64,000 nt of DNA from Halictus rubicundus. Its lineage: Eukaryota > Arthropoda > Insecta > Hymenoptera > Halictidae. Position 1 is the first letter of the stretch. Each line of letters starts with the position of its first letter. Shown here in pieces: positions 33,570 through 45,700 of the stretch. Under the pieces are notes generated by a model, which saw only the letters and a list, made by a program, of their open reading frames with translations, ran no database searches and was not told the DNA's origin. The position numbers and the translations under genes were made by a program. Location of the stretch: the NCBI RefSeq assembly GCF_050948215.1, contig NC_135149.1:8227001-8291000 (forward strand), given 5' to 3'.

Positions 33570-34750
33570 TGGGCCGAGTGTATCCGTGTGTGGCACAGGA
33601 AAGCTAAGTTATTTATGAAGTGCGCAGCAGCAGGAAAGCCACGGCGCGGTGCGGCGGCGGCGGCTATGCGCCAGACCAGCTATCTGATGCTCTTGTTTCG
33701 TTGTTTGCTCCCGTGGCTCTAGAAAACGGCGACACGTGCGCTAGACGCCTGTGCGTGCGTCGACCACGTGGGTGAGGATGTGGAAATCCGCTGGCAGCCA
33801 TTCGGCAGCGACTCGCTTGCCAGACAATGGGGATCTTGTTCGTCTTGTCTGGGATCGGAGACGTTTCGTCGGATACGTTCGCGACAGTGGCCAGCACCGG
33901 TCATCAGACTGATCCGGGCTCGAGTCGGGCTCTGACAATCGAGTGGCTGAGGGAATCGGACTGTGTGAGAAACTTGAACGATTCGGACGACTAGTTGGAT
34001 TCTATTCGGACCATTGTGGTCGGTCATTGTCGGTAACGGGCCCTAAGAAGCCAGAAAAAAGGACTCAGCTCGGACCTGGTTGCTTCGAAATCATTCGCAA
34101 AACAGAGTTTAATTTTTATTTTTGGGATTTTTTGAGATTTGAATTTTTGGCATTCATTTTAGAATAAAATAATAGTTCTCGAATAATGTTCCCAAATGAT
34201 TTATTGAGCAGTGATATTCGATTCTCTATCGTCTCGTTATTCTTAACAAAGATCACTATAATGATGTGAGAAGGATCAGCACAGGTAGTCGACGTTTCCA
34301 TATCGATCCGTTCAATATTACAGGCGCTGAGATGAAAGTTTTATCGCTTTTCATCGGGCGATGAGCGAGCCAGCGAGATCTTGATTAACACAGGGAAGGG
34401 TTTTACGACGTAAGTCGAGAATCGGAAACGACGGTAGTCAAGGATGATGCTTATTGGACCAGGTGCGAATTATGCTCCGCAATTGGCTTCGAACCGGAGC
34501 CGCGGAATTTGCGACGCAATTTACGGTCTGTTAAACGGCGGCGTAGTTATTTATTCTACGCTCTCGGGCGCCTGCTGCCGCAGACAGGGGTAAAACGAAA
34601 ATATTCTGCGAGCCGAACAGGGAAATTGAACGCCATTTTCTACCCTGATCTACGCAGGAGAGCCTCGAACCTTCCGATTTCTCCTCTTTGTTCTTACCGA
34701 AGTATCGCTCCACGTTTTTATACGCGATCATCTTGTCGGAAAGATAATTT
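33570..34750. other. Two adjacent CpG-rich stretches
   Basis: GC-rich at about 33570-34080 and 34340-34740. Overlapping short frames on both strands, no known protein. Possible regulatory DNA. Confidence 0.3.
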
Positions 34751-34759
34751 CAGTTTCGA

Positions 34760-35307
34760 AAAATTCAGGAAACATAACACTTTAAGCCGCCTATAGGAAA
34801 CCAATAAGCTGTATAATTGGATTTTTAACTTCTTCCGGGACGAATTTTTTGAAAACAAATTAGACGATTTTAATCTCTCTATAATTAGGAAAACATTACG
34901 CAATTTAAATAGGCATCGATCGAGCAAGACAAAAATGAAAATAATTGCGAATGCGCACATTCTTGTGGCAGGGTAGCATCCACGTGTGTGACCATTGAGC
35001 GCTATGTAAAAATAAAATTGAGTATGTGCTAGCATCCTTGAAGAAGATAATGACTATGCTAGAAGCTAAAAGAAGTATAATAAGTATAATAGCTAGAAGC
35101 TAATAGAACTATCCTAGTCTAAAAGAAGCTTAGTAATTTTTTTCAACCCTTATATGATCTTCAAAAATAGTTACACAGAATATTCTTGGTTAAACCTATA
35201 ATTACAGAGCTAGAATGAACACTAGAATGATAACAAAATTGCATTTATTCAAATTTCTTTCTTTTTAAAATTCCGTAAAAGTTTATTGAAATACTTCAAA
35301 GTATATA
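34760..35307. other. AT-rich intergenic sequence
   Basis: Nothing recognisable apart from a short repeated AGAAGCTAAAAGAAG / AGAAGCTAATAGAAC run near 35060-35110. Confidence 0.4.
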
Positions 35308-36214
35308 TTAGGGGTACCGATAAGTAATCAATTATTTGCAAAGAATTTGTTTTGCCTTTAGTTCTGTACCGATCGTTGAAGAGGAAACGCGTATTCTTTT
35401 ACAGTTTTCGATAAAGCAGCCTGTGTTCAAAATATTCTAAAAAATATAATTTTTTTTACAACCCTGTAATAAAATGGCGGCGTCCGTACCTTCCGAGGAT
35501 CATATTCGTCTTCGCATACTTTTTCATTTATATGCGGGATTTAATGCAACGGTGACAACAAAGAAAATTTGCGATGTTTTTGGAGATGTATTGCAGGTGA
35601 ACAAGTGTCAACGTTGGTTTAGAAGGTTTGCTGCTGGTGATTATGATCTCTCTGACAGGCCTCGAAGTAGACTACCAGTTGAATTTGATAATAACACCCT
35701 AAAATCTCTAATGGAAGCCATTCAATCAATTATCTGAGACCAACAAGAATATTCGTCGATCAATTTGCACTTCATTGTTATCCAGATTTCGTAGAGATCC
35801 ATTTCTTAGCAGAATCACCAGAAAAGATGTAATACAGCAAATTGACAATGCTCGGCCCCATACAGCGAAATTCACTCGGGAAAAAATCAAAGACTTGCAA
35901 TGGGAAGTTTTACCGCACCCCCCGTACTCACCGGATATTGCTCCCTCTGACTATCATCTATTCAGATCTCTGGAGCATTATTTAAGTAATAAAAGATTCA
36001 CTTCTGTAGACGATGTAAGGAGGCACCTTGAATCATATTTTGCTTGACGAACCCTGGATTTCTATAAAAGGGGGATTGAAAATTTGCAGGAAAGATGGAC
36101 AACTGTCCTTGATGGTGATGGAGATTATATAATAAATTAAGAAATAAAAACTTGAATGTACTACAAAGTTTGTTTTAGATTTCAAAATAATTGATTGCTT
36201 ATGTGTCCCCCTAA
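35308..36214 (+). mobile_element. Mariner element, internally deleted, 907 bp
   Basis: Perfect TA target-site duplication (35306-35307 and 36215-36216). Inverted ends TTAGGGGTACCGATAAGTAA and TTAGGGGGACACATAAGCAA, each followed by TCAATTATTT. Full-length mariners are about 1.3 kb, so roughly 0.4 kb is missing. The family differs from the 29528-30029 copy by its ends. Confidence 0.93.
35474..36140 (+). pseudogene. Mariner transposase, deleted and frameshifted
   Basis: Codons from ATG 35474 give MAASVPSEDHIRLRILFHLY and a helix-turn-helix (CDVFGDV..VNKCQRWFRRF, DYDLSDRPRS) typical of mariner. The frame closes at TGA 35735-35737. Another frame then carries IDNARPHTAKF (second catalytic Asp) and PPYSPDIAPSDYHLFRSL (third Asp), separated by the DD34D spacing, up to the TGA after SYFA. 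The block with the first Asp (GDE motif) is missing at the junction. Inactive, but the remaining motifs are well preserved, suggesting it is not very old. Confidence 0.92.
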
Positions 36215-36229
36215 TAGTTTAAGACTACT

Positions 36230-36410
36230 AATTGCAAGTCCAAACGTTCCAAAGAAACTAAACAAACTTCATCTTTGCAATTACCTTGCATCGGAGGAAA
36301 ATAGTACAATACAATTTTTCTAGGGTCACGAATGACCCCGGGGTACCATTCGAGGGTTACTAATAATATCGCCGCAAGTAATTTATCAGCAATTTACCTC
36401 AAAATGGGAC
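36230..36410. other. Intergenic sequence
   Basis: Nothing recognisable. Confidence 0.35.
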
Positions 36411-36960
36411 ATATTCGTTTCAGGAAAGGCTTCGGCGATTTTCGCTACCGCGCGACTCGTTAATCTGCGGCTCGCAGGCCACGCTTGCGAAAATTGTCAG
36501 GGTTGACGTGCGTCCTGGCCGTTTACGTTCAATTTGACGGCGAACAAATTAAAATTCTCGCGTTCACACCTTTCGCAAAGTTCGCGGAACCGGCCGAGCG
36601 CTTTACGCGCAATTACGCCCTAAGTGGCTCCACCTCGTTCCGTGGCTCCTCGTTTTCTGCGGCCGGTCATCTCCTACCCGGTTCATTGCTATGCATGGAA
36701 CGGCGCAATGATTGCAGCAGACGACCAGGGTAATTGATTCCTGTCCGAACGAGATATTTACATACGCTAATGGCGTGCTTTCGACTTATTTGGCTCTCGT
36801 ACTCGCCACGTCGTTCGCTGTACGCCGGGTCCTGCGCCGATCGTTGCCGCAACGCGCTTTCAGAATCGCTGCACCGGGTGCTGCACACTCCTTCGCGCGT
36901 CTCACCTTGAATTAATTTTATGCGAATGATCCACTTGGGCTCTGGTAAGGTCCTCGTTCC
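36410..36960. other. CpG-rich island
   Basis: A GC-rich block with incidental short frames. A possible regulatory module. Confidence 0.3.
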
Positions 36961-37036
36961 TCTTTGTCCTGAATCTTATCTTATCTTATTCAGTTAGAAT
37001 AAGTTATCTATATAATTGTAACAACAGTTATCTATA

Positions 37037-38226
37037 CAGGGTGTACAAAAGATGTTGTACTTGAAAGGGGTGATTCTCGAGCACATTGCAAGTCATTTTT
37101 TCCATTGCAAAAATATTCTCCGCGGTTTTGTTTTCGAGTAAGGGTAATTCCGGAACAGACGTACCACATATTATTTTCAGTTTAATAAAAATTTTAACTT
37201 CAACTATTTATTTCAATCTATTTAAGAAAATATAACGTAAAAAGAGTAAAGCTTTTCTATTAATATATTAATATGCTGTTTAAAAATGTTCGAAAAAGTG
37301 AATTTCTCCCTAGGGCCTGTTTCACGGAGCAATTTGAGGCATTCTAAACAAGAAATCCAATCTACTTTAGATGTGGTTGAATAATAATCTTCTAAACACA
37401 CAATGCAATAATTATTAGCATCTACTAGCCGGGCGTTTTTGTCAAAAATGAAGTATCTCCTTTTTAATTACCTAACTATAGAGCATTCGACATAAATTAA
37501 TTAAGTTCAATTAATTAAAGTGTAAGATATTAAGAAATAGTGTGGCAAATATTTTTTATAAAAACGACTGCCTAGTACACTTACATACGTACATTAATGT
37601 ATACAAAAACTTTGTCTATACAAAAAAAAGAACCAGTACAATAAACTTTGTCAAAACACGATGAGAAATCGTAAAAGAGAAACCATTGTCACTATTTAAG
37701 TTGATGCTGATAGTTGAAATACCATATTACCATACCATAAGATGGTAATAACATTTGCACTGACCATTTACATATATATTTCATCAGAAATTTTGAGCAC
37801 TAAGAAGTTTTTATACTTCTGTTACACGTAAATAATGTAATACACGTGTTCGTCGTTTTGAGATTATTTACAAATGTTAAAATGTTATAAATGATAAGAG
37901 AGAAACTGTTGAAAATTGTCCAGTATTGCCACAATAAAAACTGGTGCATCTCTCCCGGAATTACCCTATCAAGGAAAAACGTGGACCAATCAAAGCGCAG
38001 TTATAGCGAATGGGCGCCGCCTCTGCAGCAAGTCCCGCTAAGCGCGGCGTTGGCATTGGTCGAGCTGGCATCAGTCCGCTGTAGCCGCGCTCTGATTGGT
38101 CCCCGTTTTTCGTTAATAACTCCTTAACCAAGCCGCGGAGAAAGTTTTTGAAAGGAGAAATTTACTTCGAATGACCTGTGGAATCACCTTCCCTTCAAGG
38201 AAGTACAACATTTTTGGGACACCCTG
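37037..38226 (+). mobile_element. CAGGGTGT-ended MITE, copy 2, split by another element
   Basis: CAGGGTGTACAAAAGATG at the left; ACATTTTTGGGACACCCTG at the right; TA on both sides (within TATA). The interior matches copy 1 (GTAGCCGCGCTCTGATTGGT, CGTTAATAACTCCTTAA). An 827-bp element at 37141-37967 has inserted into it. Confidence 0.85.
37141..37967 (+). mobile_element. AGGGTAATTCCGG-ended element, copy 1 (nested)
   Basis: Inverted ends AGGGTAATTCCGG and, at the right, CCGGAATTACCCT, inserted at a TA inside the CAGGGTGT MITE. It is homologous over most of its length to 53791-54765 (blocks such as TATTTCAATCTATTTAAGAA and CAGTATTGCCACAATAAAAA). Non-coding. A non-autonomous DNA transposon of unknown family. 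Confidence 0.85.
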
Positions 38227-38305
38227 TATAAATCTATCTAATTGAGTCAGCTTCTCAGTTAGAATAATTTATGTAAATAAATTTGCAGGAACGCTTGATT
38301 TACAA

Positions 38306-38452
38306 AATTTTAGTCTGCAGGGGAGCGAGTTTGGTCTGCAAAAGGATGAATTTGGTTTGCAACAGGATGAATTTGGTTTACAACAAGGTGAATTTAGTTT
38401 GCAAGAAGCCGAACGGGATCTGCGATAGGCTGAATATGTGATGCAAACCGTG
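38306..38452 (+). repeat. 21-bp tandem repeat, seven units
   Basis: Units at 38306, 38327, 38348, 38369, 38390, 38411 and 38432, consensus GAATTTGGTTTGCAACAGGA plus T. The 21-bp period keeps frame: the + strand reads heptads such as EFGLQQD and the minus strand CKPNSSC. There is no start codon and a stop in the sixth unit, so translation is unlikely today. Confidence 0.85.
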
Positions 38453-38489
38453 TGCATAAATATGTAAAGTGTCTTATCATTTGGTCGAG

Positions 38490-39480
38490 CACTATAGGTG
38501 ACTCAGAATCCCCCGAGCGATCTATCAAAGCCCAAGGAGCCGTCCAGCAAAAAGGCTCGCGGAGTGTCCGCGTGTAACAAAAGGGCCGGGCGGAATGGCT
38601 GGCCGCTAATTCGTCGAAAAAACCAGATTACAAGGGGACCCGCGAGGGATCCTAATAAATATCAAACTCGAGATTCCTACGAAATCGTAGCGTAAAACCG
38701 TGAGACGAAAGGCAGGAGACCCTCGAGCCCCGAGAAGACCCTGGGCGCGTTCCGGAGCAACGGGACCAAAAAGTCAGCGAAACCAACGGTAGCCGAAACA
38801 TCAAAAGGAGCGATACGATGGATGTTGCGCGGATCTTACATCTGATTCCGATCGTGGTCCTGCGATCCCGGTCTACGCTAAAGGATCCCGCCTCGTCGAT
38901 GTCAATCGCGCGTCCCCTATCTCGAAGGATCCGTCCCCCTTCAGCTAATCCGTGGATCCATGGATCCTGAAAACGACCACGAAATACGATCGTAAGATCG
39001 CCTGGTCATACGTTGCGCCGGGAGAACAACGGAGTTTCTGGTACTCCGAAGATAAACATCGGATCAGCGGACGTCACTGGACACAGAAAGCCCAGGCCCT
39101 CGTCTCGTCTCGTCTCGTCTCGTCTCTTGCTACGGCCGTCAATCACGTACCGGGATTCAACGACAAACATGCAACGCAACCAGCTGTCTCTGTCTTCTTT
39201 CTTATCCATCCTCCTTGCGCTCTCTTCCAGCCCATGGATCTTCTGCCGAACAGCTTCCACGGATACGGCAAACAGACGATTACGAGGGAAACATTCGGAA
39301 TACATTCCCGTGCAGCGGCGGTCCGCTTGTTCTTCTCTGATCCCCTCTCCAGCTTGATACCAGCGCGTGGCTGCTACCAGGATGAGTCAGAATAGTGCAA
39401 CACACGCGGAAGAACAGAAGAATCCTGGCTTTTGTCTTCTTCGGGCGAGCTTCGCCCTCTGAGAGCTGGCTCGGAACGTT
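38490..39480. other. CpG-rich island with (CGTCT)n
   Basis: About 1 kb of GC-rich DNA. A (CGTCT)5 microsatellite lies at about 39101-39125. Frames up to 147 codons overlap in several phases, partly because of that repeat. A candidate regulatory island. Confidence 0.35.
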
Positions 39481-39647
39481 CGCTGTTGGATTAGTAAGTT
39501 CTTCTTGGTCAACAGTCACTTCATCCCTTGGGATTGGAAAATTGTTTACTGGTCTGTAGTTGGCGTGGGTTGAATTCTTTGAAAAATTATTTGCATATTT
39601 CTTAATCGCGTTTTTCTAGCTTCATGGGTTACGAATTGAGTAATGTA

Positions 39648-39735
39648 TTAACCCATTTGCATCATCAGCGAATATATATACGCTCAATTTTCCTGGTCAC
39701 TAACATCGGAGCGTATATATACGCTCAATTTATTT
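39648..39735 (+). mobile_element. piggyBac-like left end with doubled palindrome
   Basis: TTAACCCATTTGCATCATC is followed by GCGAATATATATACGCTC and, about 47 bp on, the perfect 18-bp palindrome GAGCGTATATATACGCTC (39709-39726). The layout mirrors the left end of the 12580-13261 element. The right end was not found, so only a terminus is claimed. Confidence 0.5.
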
Positions 39736-39739
39736 TTTC

Positions 39740-41627
39740 TTATAATGCTGAAATATGAAGTTCTTTTACTTGTAGTCATTTTTGTAGTTAAGTGTAATGA
39801 AAAAAAAGTTTGGTGATAAAGGCCTTCTTTTCATATTTCCTTATGATCCAATGGATTTATAATGGAGTCCAACCTTTTTAAAGTTCAATCCTTGGGAACT
39901 GAAAGTTCTTTAATAGAGCGTAGGCAGCGAGGTTTAAGGCCTTCGGAAAATTTATTTTACCTTTAATAAAGTTTGAACCTTTATAAAGTTCAACTCTTAG
40001 TAAAATTGTTTACTAGTATGTACTTAGTGAGGTTTGAATTCTCTGGAAAATTTATTTGGATCTTTTTTAATCGTGTTTTTGTAGCTTGACACGTTTACGT
40101 CTTGCGCTTTGGTTTATCATTACTCATTGTTTGGGAATAATGCGAATAATTTTATTTTAATCTTGTCATATCTGGCGCATCTTGCCACAGATTATTCATT
40201 TTCACGAAACGATTTTAAAAATGGTTTGTCTTTCCGGTATACTGATTATTAAAAAATGTAAATGTGGATTAAACATTGTCTCGGTTTAGTTGACATATTA
40301 TGCCGTTGAGAATGTTAAGAAGTTAATCTATTTAAAATTCTATTTTTAATGCTAACGATCTTTATATCAGTTAAGTCAAGGTGTCCAGTATTAACATATT
40401 AATTACAATACTAATATTTACAATATTACTTACAATATCAATATTGTAAGTTTTTGTACATATTTTCACTAATTTAAATGTGTAATCATATTTCTTTTTA
40501 ACGAGTAAAAGCATATCTAGCTTAAAATTTTTTATATTATTCACAATTCAAAGTTTGATGTTATTAATTAGAAAATTTGACCTGAATTTGGCTTCGAATT
40601 CTTTGGCTAGTGTAGCTATTAGATGGTGGAATTGGAAACGCTTGGATGAAACACAGAATTGGATTATTTCCAACTCGTGTTTGTGTGTCGTATCTATTTA
40701 ATGATACAATAGCACGTACAGAAATTATCAAGTTTCATGCCTTTTTAAAGTAATGAATGAATTGTTTGTCTTAGTCAACTTCATGTTGAACTATTGATAC
40801 TTTCGCCGTTATTGACGCATACATTGAGTCCATCAATTGTTTCAATAATGCTGCTGACGCAACTGTTGTGTTTTTATTAAATAACCGTTGTTGTCGCAAC
40901 TTCACAATTATAACGAGAATATTATACTGCAGTGACATATCTGGCACTGCTATTTATAGATTTTTATTACGACTTAATTCTCCAAATAACCTGTATAAAA
41001 TATATATAAGTTATATAATATGATATGTAATATCATTTTTGAGCAAAGAAAATTGTTTAAACTGATGGCGGAAATGTGGTTTTCATGTTTTCCTAGTCGT
41101 AATTTTTATTTCGCACAAAAATCCCCAGCCTCCTTACAACAACAAATAAAAAAAAATCATAACAACTAACGAATCAAATATGAACAACCTCTCGCTTTCA
41201 ATAATTATTTTCTCACTGATTCACCGAAGTTCAGCATCCGAGCAGACAATTTTTAACTCGGTGCAAAGTGCGGCAAATGGCTTATTTTTAGGCAGTTCTC
41301 TAAATTAATAATATATATAATTCTTCACAGAAAATGAAATTTATCAATATAATTAACAAATTTAACAAGAAATTAACAATTTTTATAAAAAAGAATTTAT
41401 TTCTAAAAACTACCAAATATAAAACGAAATTAATAATAAGATACTTTAACAAATTATAATAGTAGTAAACAACTTCATCCAAACAATCTCGATCTATCCT
41501 TACATTCTTATTACTTTTCCAATAGGTGCAAAACATATATTAAAAACAAATTAAAAATACATAAAAATTATTGATATACAATCATTGCAAAATTGTATTA
41601 TGCATAAAAATGATTATTATATGATTA
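39740..41627. other. AT-rich desert
   Basis: Nearly 1.9 kb of AT-rich DNA without a supported gene. A degenerate hairpin-motif copy (AATTTTTATTTCGCACAAAA, then ATCCCCAGCCT) lies at about 41101-41131. Confidence 0.45.
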
Positions 41628-41631
41628 TTAA

Positions 41632-41870
41632 CCCTTTGCAATCGAAGCTATTTTAACTCCAAAACGAAACATTTCTTCCGACCTAGAATATTTCACATCT
41701 ATATATTTTTTTCATGCTATCCATACGAAAATGGTGCAATTTACTCGTACAATACTGAAGTGTTTAGTAATGTATTAGATACAAACAAATTTAATAATGT
41801 AAAAAATATTTTGAGTAATGATACAGCAATTTTTAGTGGCACTTTACAGTCGCCATTCGAGTGCTAAGGG
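41632..41870 (+). mobile_element. piggyBac-type MITE, uninterrupted copy
   Basis: TTAA at 41628-41631 then CCCTTTGCAATCGAAGC; the right end reads GTCGCCATTCGAGTGCTAAGGG, whose inverse CCCTTAGCACTCGAATGG resembles the left end. The right TTAA has decayed to TTTC. The same element as 24245-24998 without the inserts, so it gives the original length (239 bp). Confidence 0.75.
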
Positions 41871-41879
41871 TTTCCATCC

Positions 41880-42625
41880 CTAATACGCATTTTTTGCAAA
41901 AGAAATGTACTTCATATCGAGATATTTTCTATTGAATTCCGCACTATGACTGTGGCGGACAAAGGGCAAAATTTTGAACAAAACTCCAAATTGGTTTACG
42001 AATGTATTGTTAATTATTCACAGAAAATGAAATTTAACAATACAACTAATAAATTTAAAAAGAAATTAAAAAATTTTTCACAATAGATCCTAAAGGACAG
42101 GTATAAGGATTTTTTGAAAAGTTTATAAAATTAAGTGTAGTCTGTTCGTTGCAAACAAAACTATAACAAGTAATATATCCGAATATGTAAGAATCTCAGG
42201 ATATATTTTGCTGTTTTTGTTATATGTTGATTTGAAGTTTTATATGCAATTAATAAATAAAACCACCGTTGAAAATTTATACAAATAAATACTACTACTT
42301 TAATAATACTACTACTCTACTTTATTAAATGTAAAAAGAATGCATATACCTTGGTCAGCACTTTCCATTATAAAGAATTATTATTGGAACACTTATCTAC
42401 AGTTAATGTAATATTTTTCGATTTTTGGCACTCTAGAGAGTGCGGCCATGGAAAAATTTTTTACAAAAATCTAAATTTGGTTACTAATGTAAAAAATGAA
42501 ATTTAACAATAAAATGTATAAATTGAAAAAAAATTAACAATATTTATGCATAAAAATGATTGTTAAATGACCAATAATTTCAATTTCCTCCTAATATGCA
42601 GTTTTGCCAAAGGAATTTGTCGTAC
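41880..42625. other. AT-rich intergenic sequence
   Basis: No gene. Several short repeated words (for example AAATTTAACAATA) without a clear element boundary. Confidence 0.4.
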
Positions 42626-42629
42626 ATCG

Positions 42630-43850
42630 TGATATACACGTGTAGTGAGAGATATGCCCCGCTTGTCCGCATCGTGCGGTGGCTGGGAAGGTAGAAACGT
42701 CACCTTTAACCATCCCCAAACAGTTTTTCATCTGGAAATTAAGGGTACCCGAAGAATAAATCCTCCGCTGGAATTTTCATACAGTCCACATGGCATTCGG
42801 TCCGATTGCAATTCAAAGCATTCGCGTGATCGCGCGGGTCGGAGAGAGCGATTTCCTCGGCGGAGGGTTGATTAGCATTCAGTCCGCCGCGATAATTCAT
42901 CCCCTGGCAAAAACCCGATGAAAATGTGGCTTCGGCAACGGACATATTTGGCTCGTTCCCCGTTGGACGTCGGCGTCCCACGGTTTGCCAGAACCTCAAA
43001 AAACCGAATCTAGATGCGAAGCGGGCCGGGGTCCTTGTGTCGGGAAGCTGTCGCCGAAGGAAGTGGTCCCCAAAGATGGTTGCCTTCCCTTCCGAACTCT
43101 AAGAATCTCTTGTCACGAATTTATTCAAAAATTCGAGCAAGACCAACGGAACCAGCAACGAAAACTCTTGAAAAAACGGCGCAGCTCGCAAACTCTTCGA
43201 GAACCGGACCCCGGACGCAGAAGCTCGTTTCCTGCACGCGTAATTGCAGAAAAAAAGATAATTATCAGCCTGGCTCCTCGAAGACGCTAAACGATCCGAT
43301 GATGCGAGAAGAGCATCCGCCTGGTATCGGAACAGCGAAAAACTCCGGCGAACATCTGTCAATCGTTACCCGGGTAGGACAGTGTCATCTTATTAATATC
43401 TCCACCTTTTTTCGCGGCTCGTTCGAGGAATGAAGCGCCACGGACTCGATCCGCATCCCAGATCGGTGTTTGATCGTGGATCGGCGCAAGTCGATGCACA
43501 CCAAGACCAAGGCGAAACGCGGGAACAATGCGGCTCGATCAGAAATGGAGTGGGAGAGCCGTCACCCTTCCGAAACTGGTCAGGGGACAACCGGGAGCCA
43601 CTGTATCAAATATTGACTCGATCGTGCAAGCAGCTGCCGCTTCTTCGCGATCGATCCGACGGCCACGATCTGTGATACGTCCTCTACCTGCTGGACCAGG
43701 AGTCAACTTCAGGAACAGGACTCCTTTTCGGGAAGCGGTCCGCGGCCGTGTGACCGCGGCTACCTTTGGTAATCGCCGGGTTTGCGTTTTTCGTCAGGCT
43801 TCGCGGAAAGGGCGGCGAATGCCCTTTCTTCTACATGGTTAGGTGCTGGC
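42630..43850. other. Long CpG-rich island
   Basis: About 1.2 kb, strongly GC- and CpG-rich. Several frames of 80-140 codons overlap on both strands and none has a recognisable domain. One of the larger candidate regulatory or unannotated-exon blocks downstream of hairy. Confidence 0.35.
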
Positions 43851-43859
43851 AATTAGAGT

Positions 43860-45005
43860 GATCATAGAATTACAGTCTTTTCTTCTTACTCTTTGCGCCG
43901 TCTAGAACGATCTTATAGACACACTCTACTCTTTTTCTCGCACGTTTTTGAAATAACAGGAAAAAGGATACGTCTGTACAGTGGATCCAAGAAGTATTTG
44001 ATCACTAAATTTCCAGATCTCTTAATTTTGCAAATAAATGATCCTGGTCTCATTTTAAAGCTTGAAACTTGTAAGTTTACTAACCATTATTCTTTTTTGC
44101 CTAAGGCGATCTCGCGCGACGTGACTGGTGGAAAACTGAAGAGATGTTTTCTCTCGAAAATGCTCCCGATTGAAGCGTTTCTGAAAATATTGAAAAATTT
44201 TTTTCGTCAACGAATCCTCCGTAGATTTGAAGATTGAAGACCCTCTTTTACAGTGACACAAAAAAACTTGATGTGCGAGTATTTTTAGTGATTTTATTCA
44301 GGTTAAATTGAAAGGTGTACAGTCAGTCTTCAAACGAAACATTCATCTTTAACGCTTGTCTGCGAATAAGTTAACGTTTGTCTAACGCTGGCCACTTCTT
44401 CTTCTTCTATTATTATTGTACATTATGTATATTATTATTGTTGTTGATAGACATTCCTTAAAAATATGTTAATGTTCTCTTGCAATCACAAATGTTCAAG
44501 GACCTGTTACTTACTAGAATAATTTCAGAACAGGTGTGGAAGCATGTTGCTCAGTTATAAAAGTATACAATAAATAGATTATAATAAAATATACGTATAA
44601 ATTTAAACTATAATAAAAAATTTTTAGACACATTTAAACACATATCGTACCCAATAAAAATCGTACAAAAATCTCAATAAATCTTGTCATTATTTTAAAG
44701 TGACGAGTTATAAGTTTCCCATTTGTTATAAGTATACCGCGAATATTTATGCAAAATAAAAATTGTCCGTATTCATTGCAAGCTATACAAATATTTATTT
44801 CTTTTCGTAATAATTTTCATAGATTAGAAATAGTACCGCAGTATTTCTAAATTCCTCGGATATTTTCACACTTTTGCGTTTGATGATTTTTATGATAGAA
44901 TAAAATCCGCAGTCTGTATAACATAACAAATAATTCTTACAACAATCACATTCAGAATTCCACTCTTGTGCTGACAGATTATTGAACGAAGATCCCAACA
45001 TTTCC
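43860..45005. other. AT-rich intergenic sequence with hairpin motif copies
   Basis: No gene. Reverse-oriented copy of the ~55-nt motif at 44735-44785 (ATATTTATGCAAAATAAAAA) and a 3' half at 44899-44918 (TAAAATCCGCAGTCTG). Confidence 0.45.
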
Positions 45006-45009
45006 GTAA

Positions 45010-45494
45010 CACGAGACAGTTAGCGGCTCCGCACCTAAATTTCGACATCCACGCGGCGTGCCCAGTTAATTACCGAGTCGCATTAATTTCGCGGAAGAGA
45101 AGTACCCTCTGGCACGCCATCCGCAGGCGCCAATCGCGAGTGAGGACCCCACGGCCGTGTCGTAACTTTCCATCGAGGCCCGTGAAACTTCACACGCGCG
45201 CGGAAAAGCAATATCCCCAGCTCGTGTCTCTCCGAGCTGTCGCCGAGAGGAGCGCGGCGGAGAGCAAACGGAGCAGCAAAAAGCCCGGGCCGGATTCCCA
45301 GACGCCTCCAGAACAAAATCGCGTTTGCACGGCAAACATTGAATCGCGCGCGCCTCGTCTGAAACGTGCGCAAACATCGTCGAAGCTAAACTCGCGGCTC
45401 GTGACGAGAGCCTTCGCTTCGCGGGAATCGCTCGAGGGCGAGGAAAAGCACGTATACCGCCCGATTCCACGTGTGTAGATTTCTCCGTGGATGG

Positions 45495-45532
<38 letters not shown>

Positions 45533-45700
45533 TCTGGGTGTGTGTGTGTCGTAACTCACCGTCGGACACCTGTTCAAATGCGGTGGCTCGCGAACGAACG
45601 CCGGAGGTCGCGATCGAACGTCTCCTACGTTCGCCGGAAGTCGCCAGCGCTCCCAGATGCGGTGGCGTTACTCACACGATCCTTTTTGCTTTCAGTAGCT
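45010..45700. other. CpG-rich island with (CT)n/(TG)n
   Basis: A GC-rich block. A (CT)15 run spans about 45498-45528 and is followed by a short (TG)n. The long minus-strand frame here (167 codons) encodes Arg-Glu dipeptides from this run and is not a gene. Confidence 0.4.

Noticed and set aside
45066..45569. 167-codon minus-strand frame
   Set aside because: Its N-terminal Arg-Glu repeats come from the (CT)n microsatellite at 45498-45528, and the rest is CpG-island sequence without domains.
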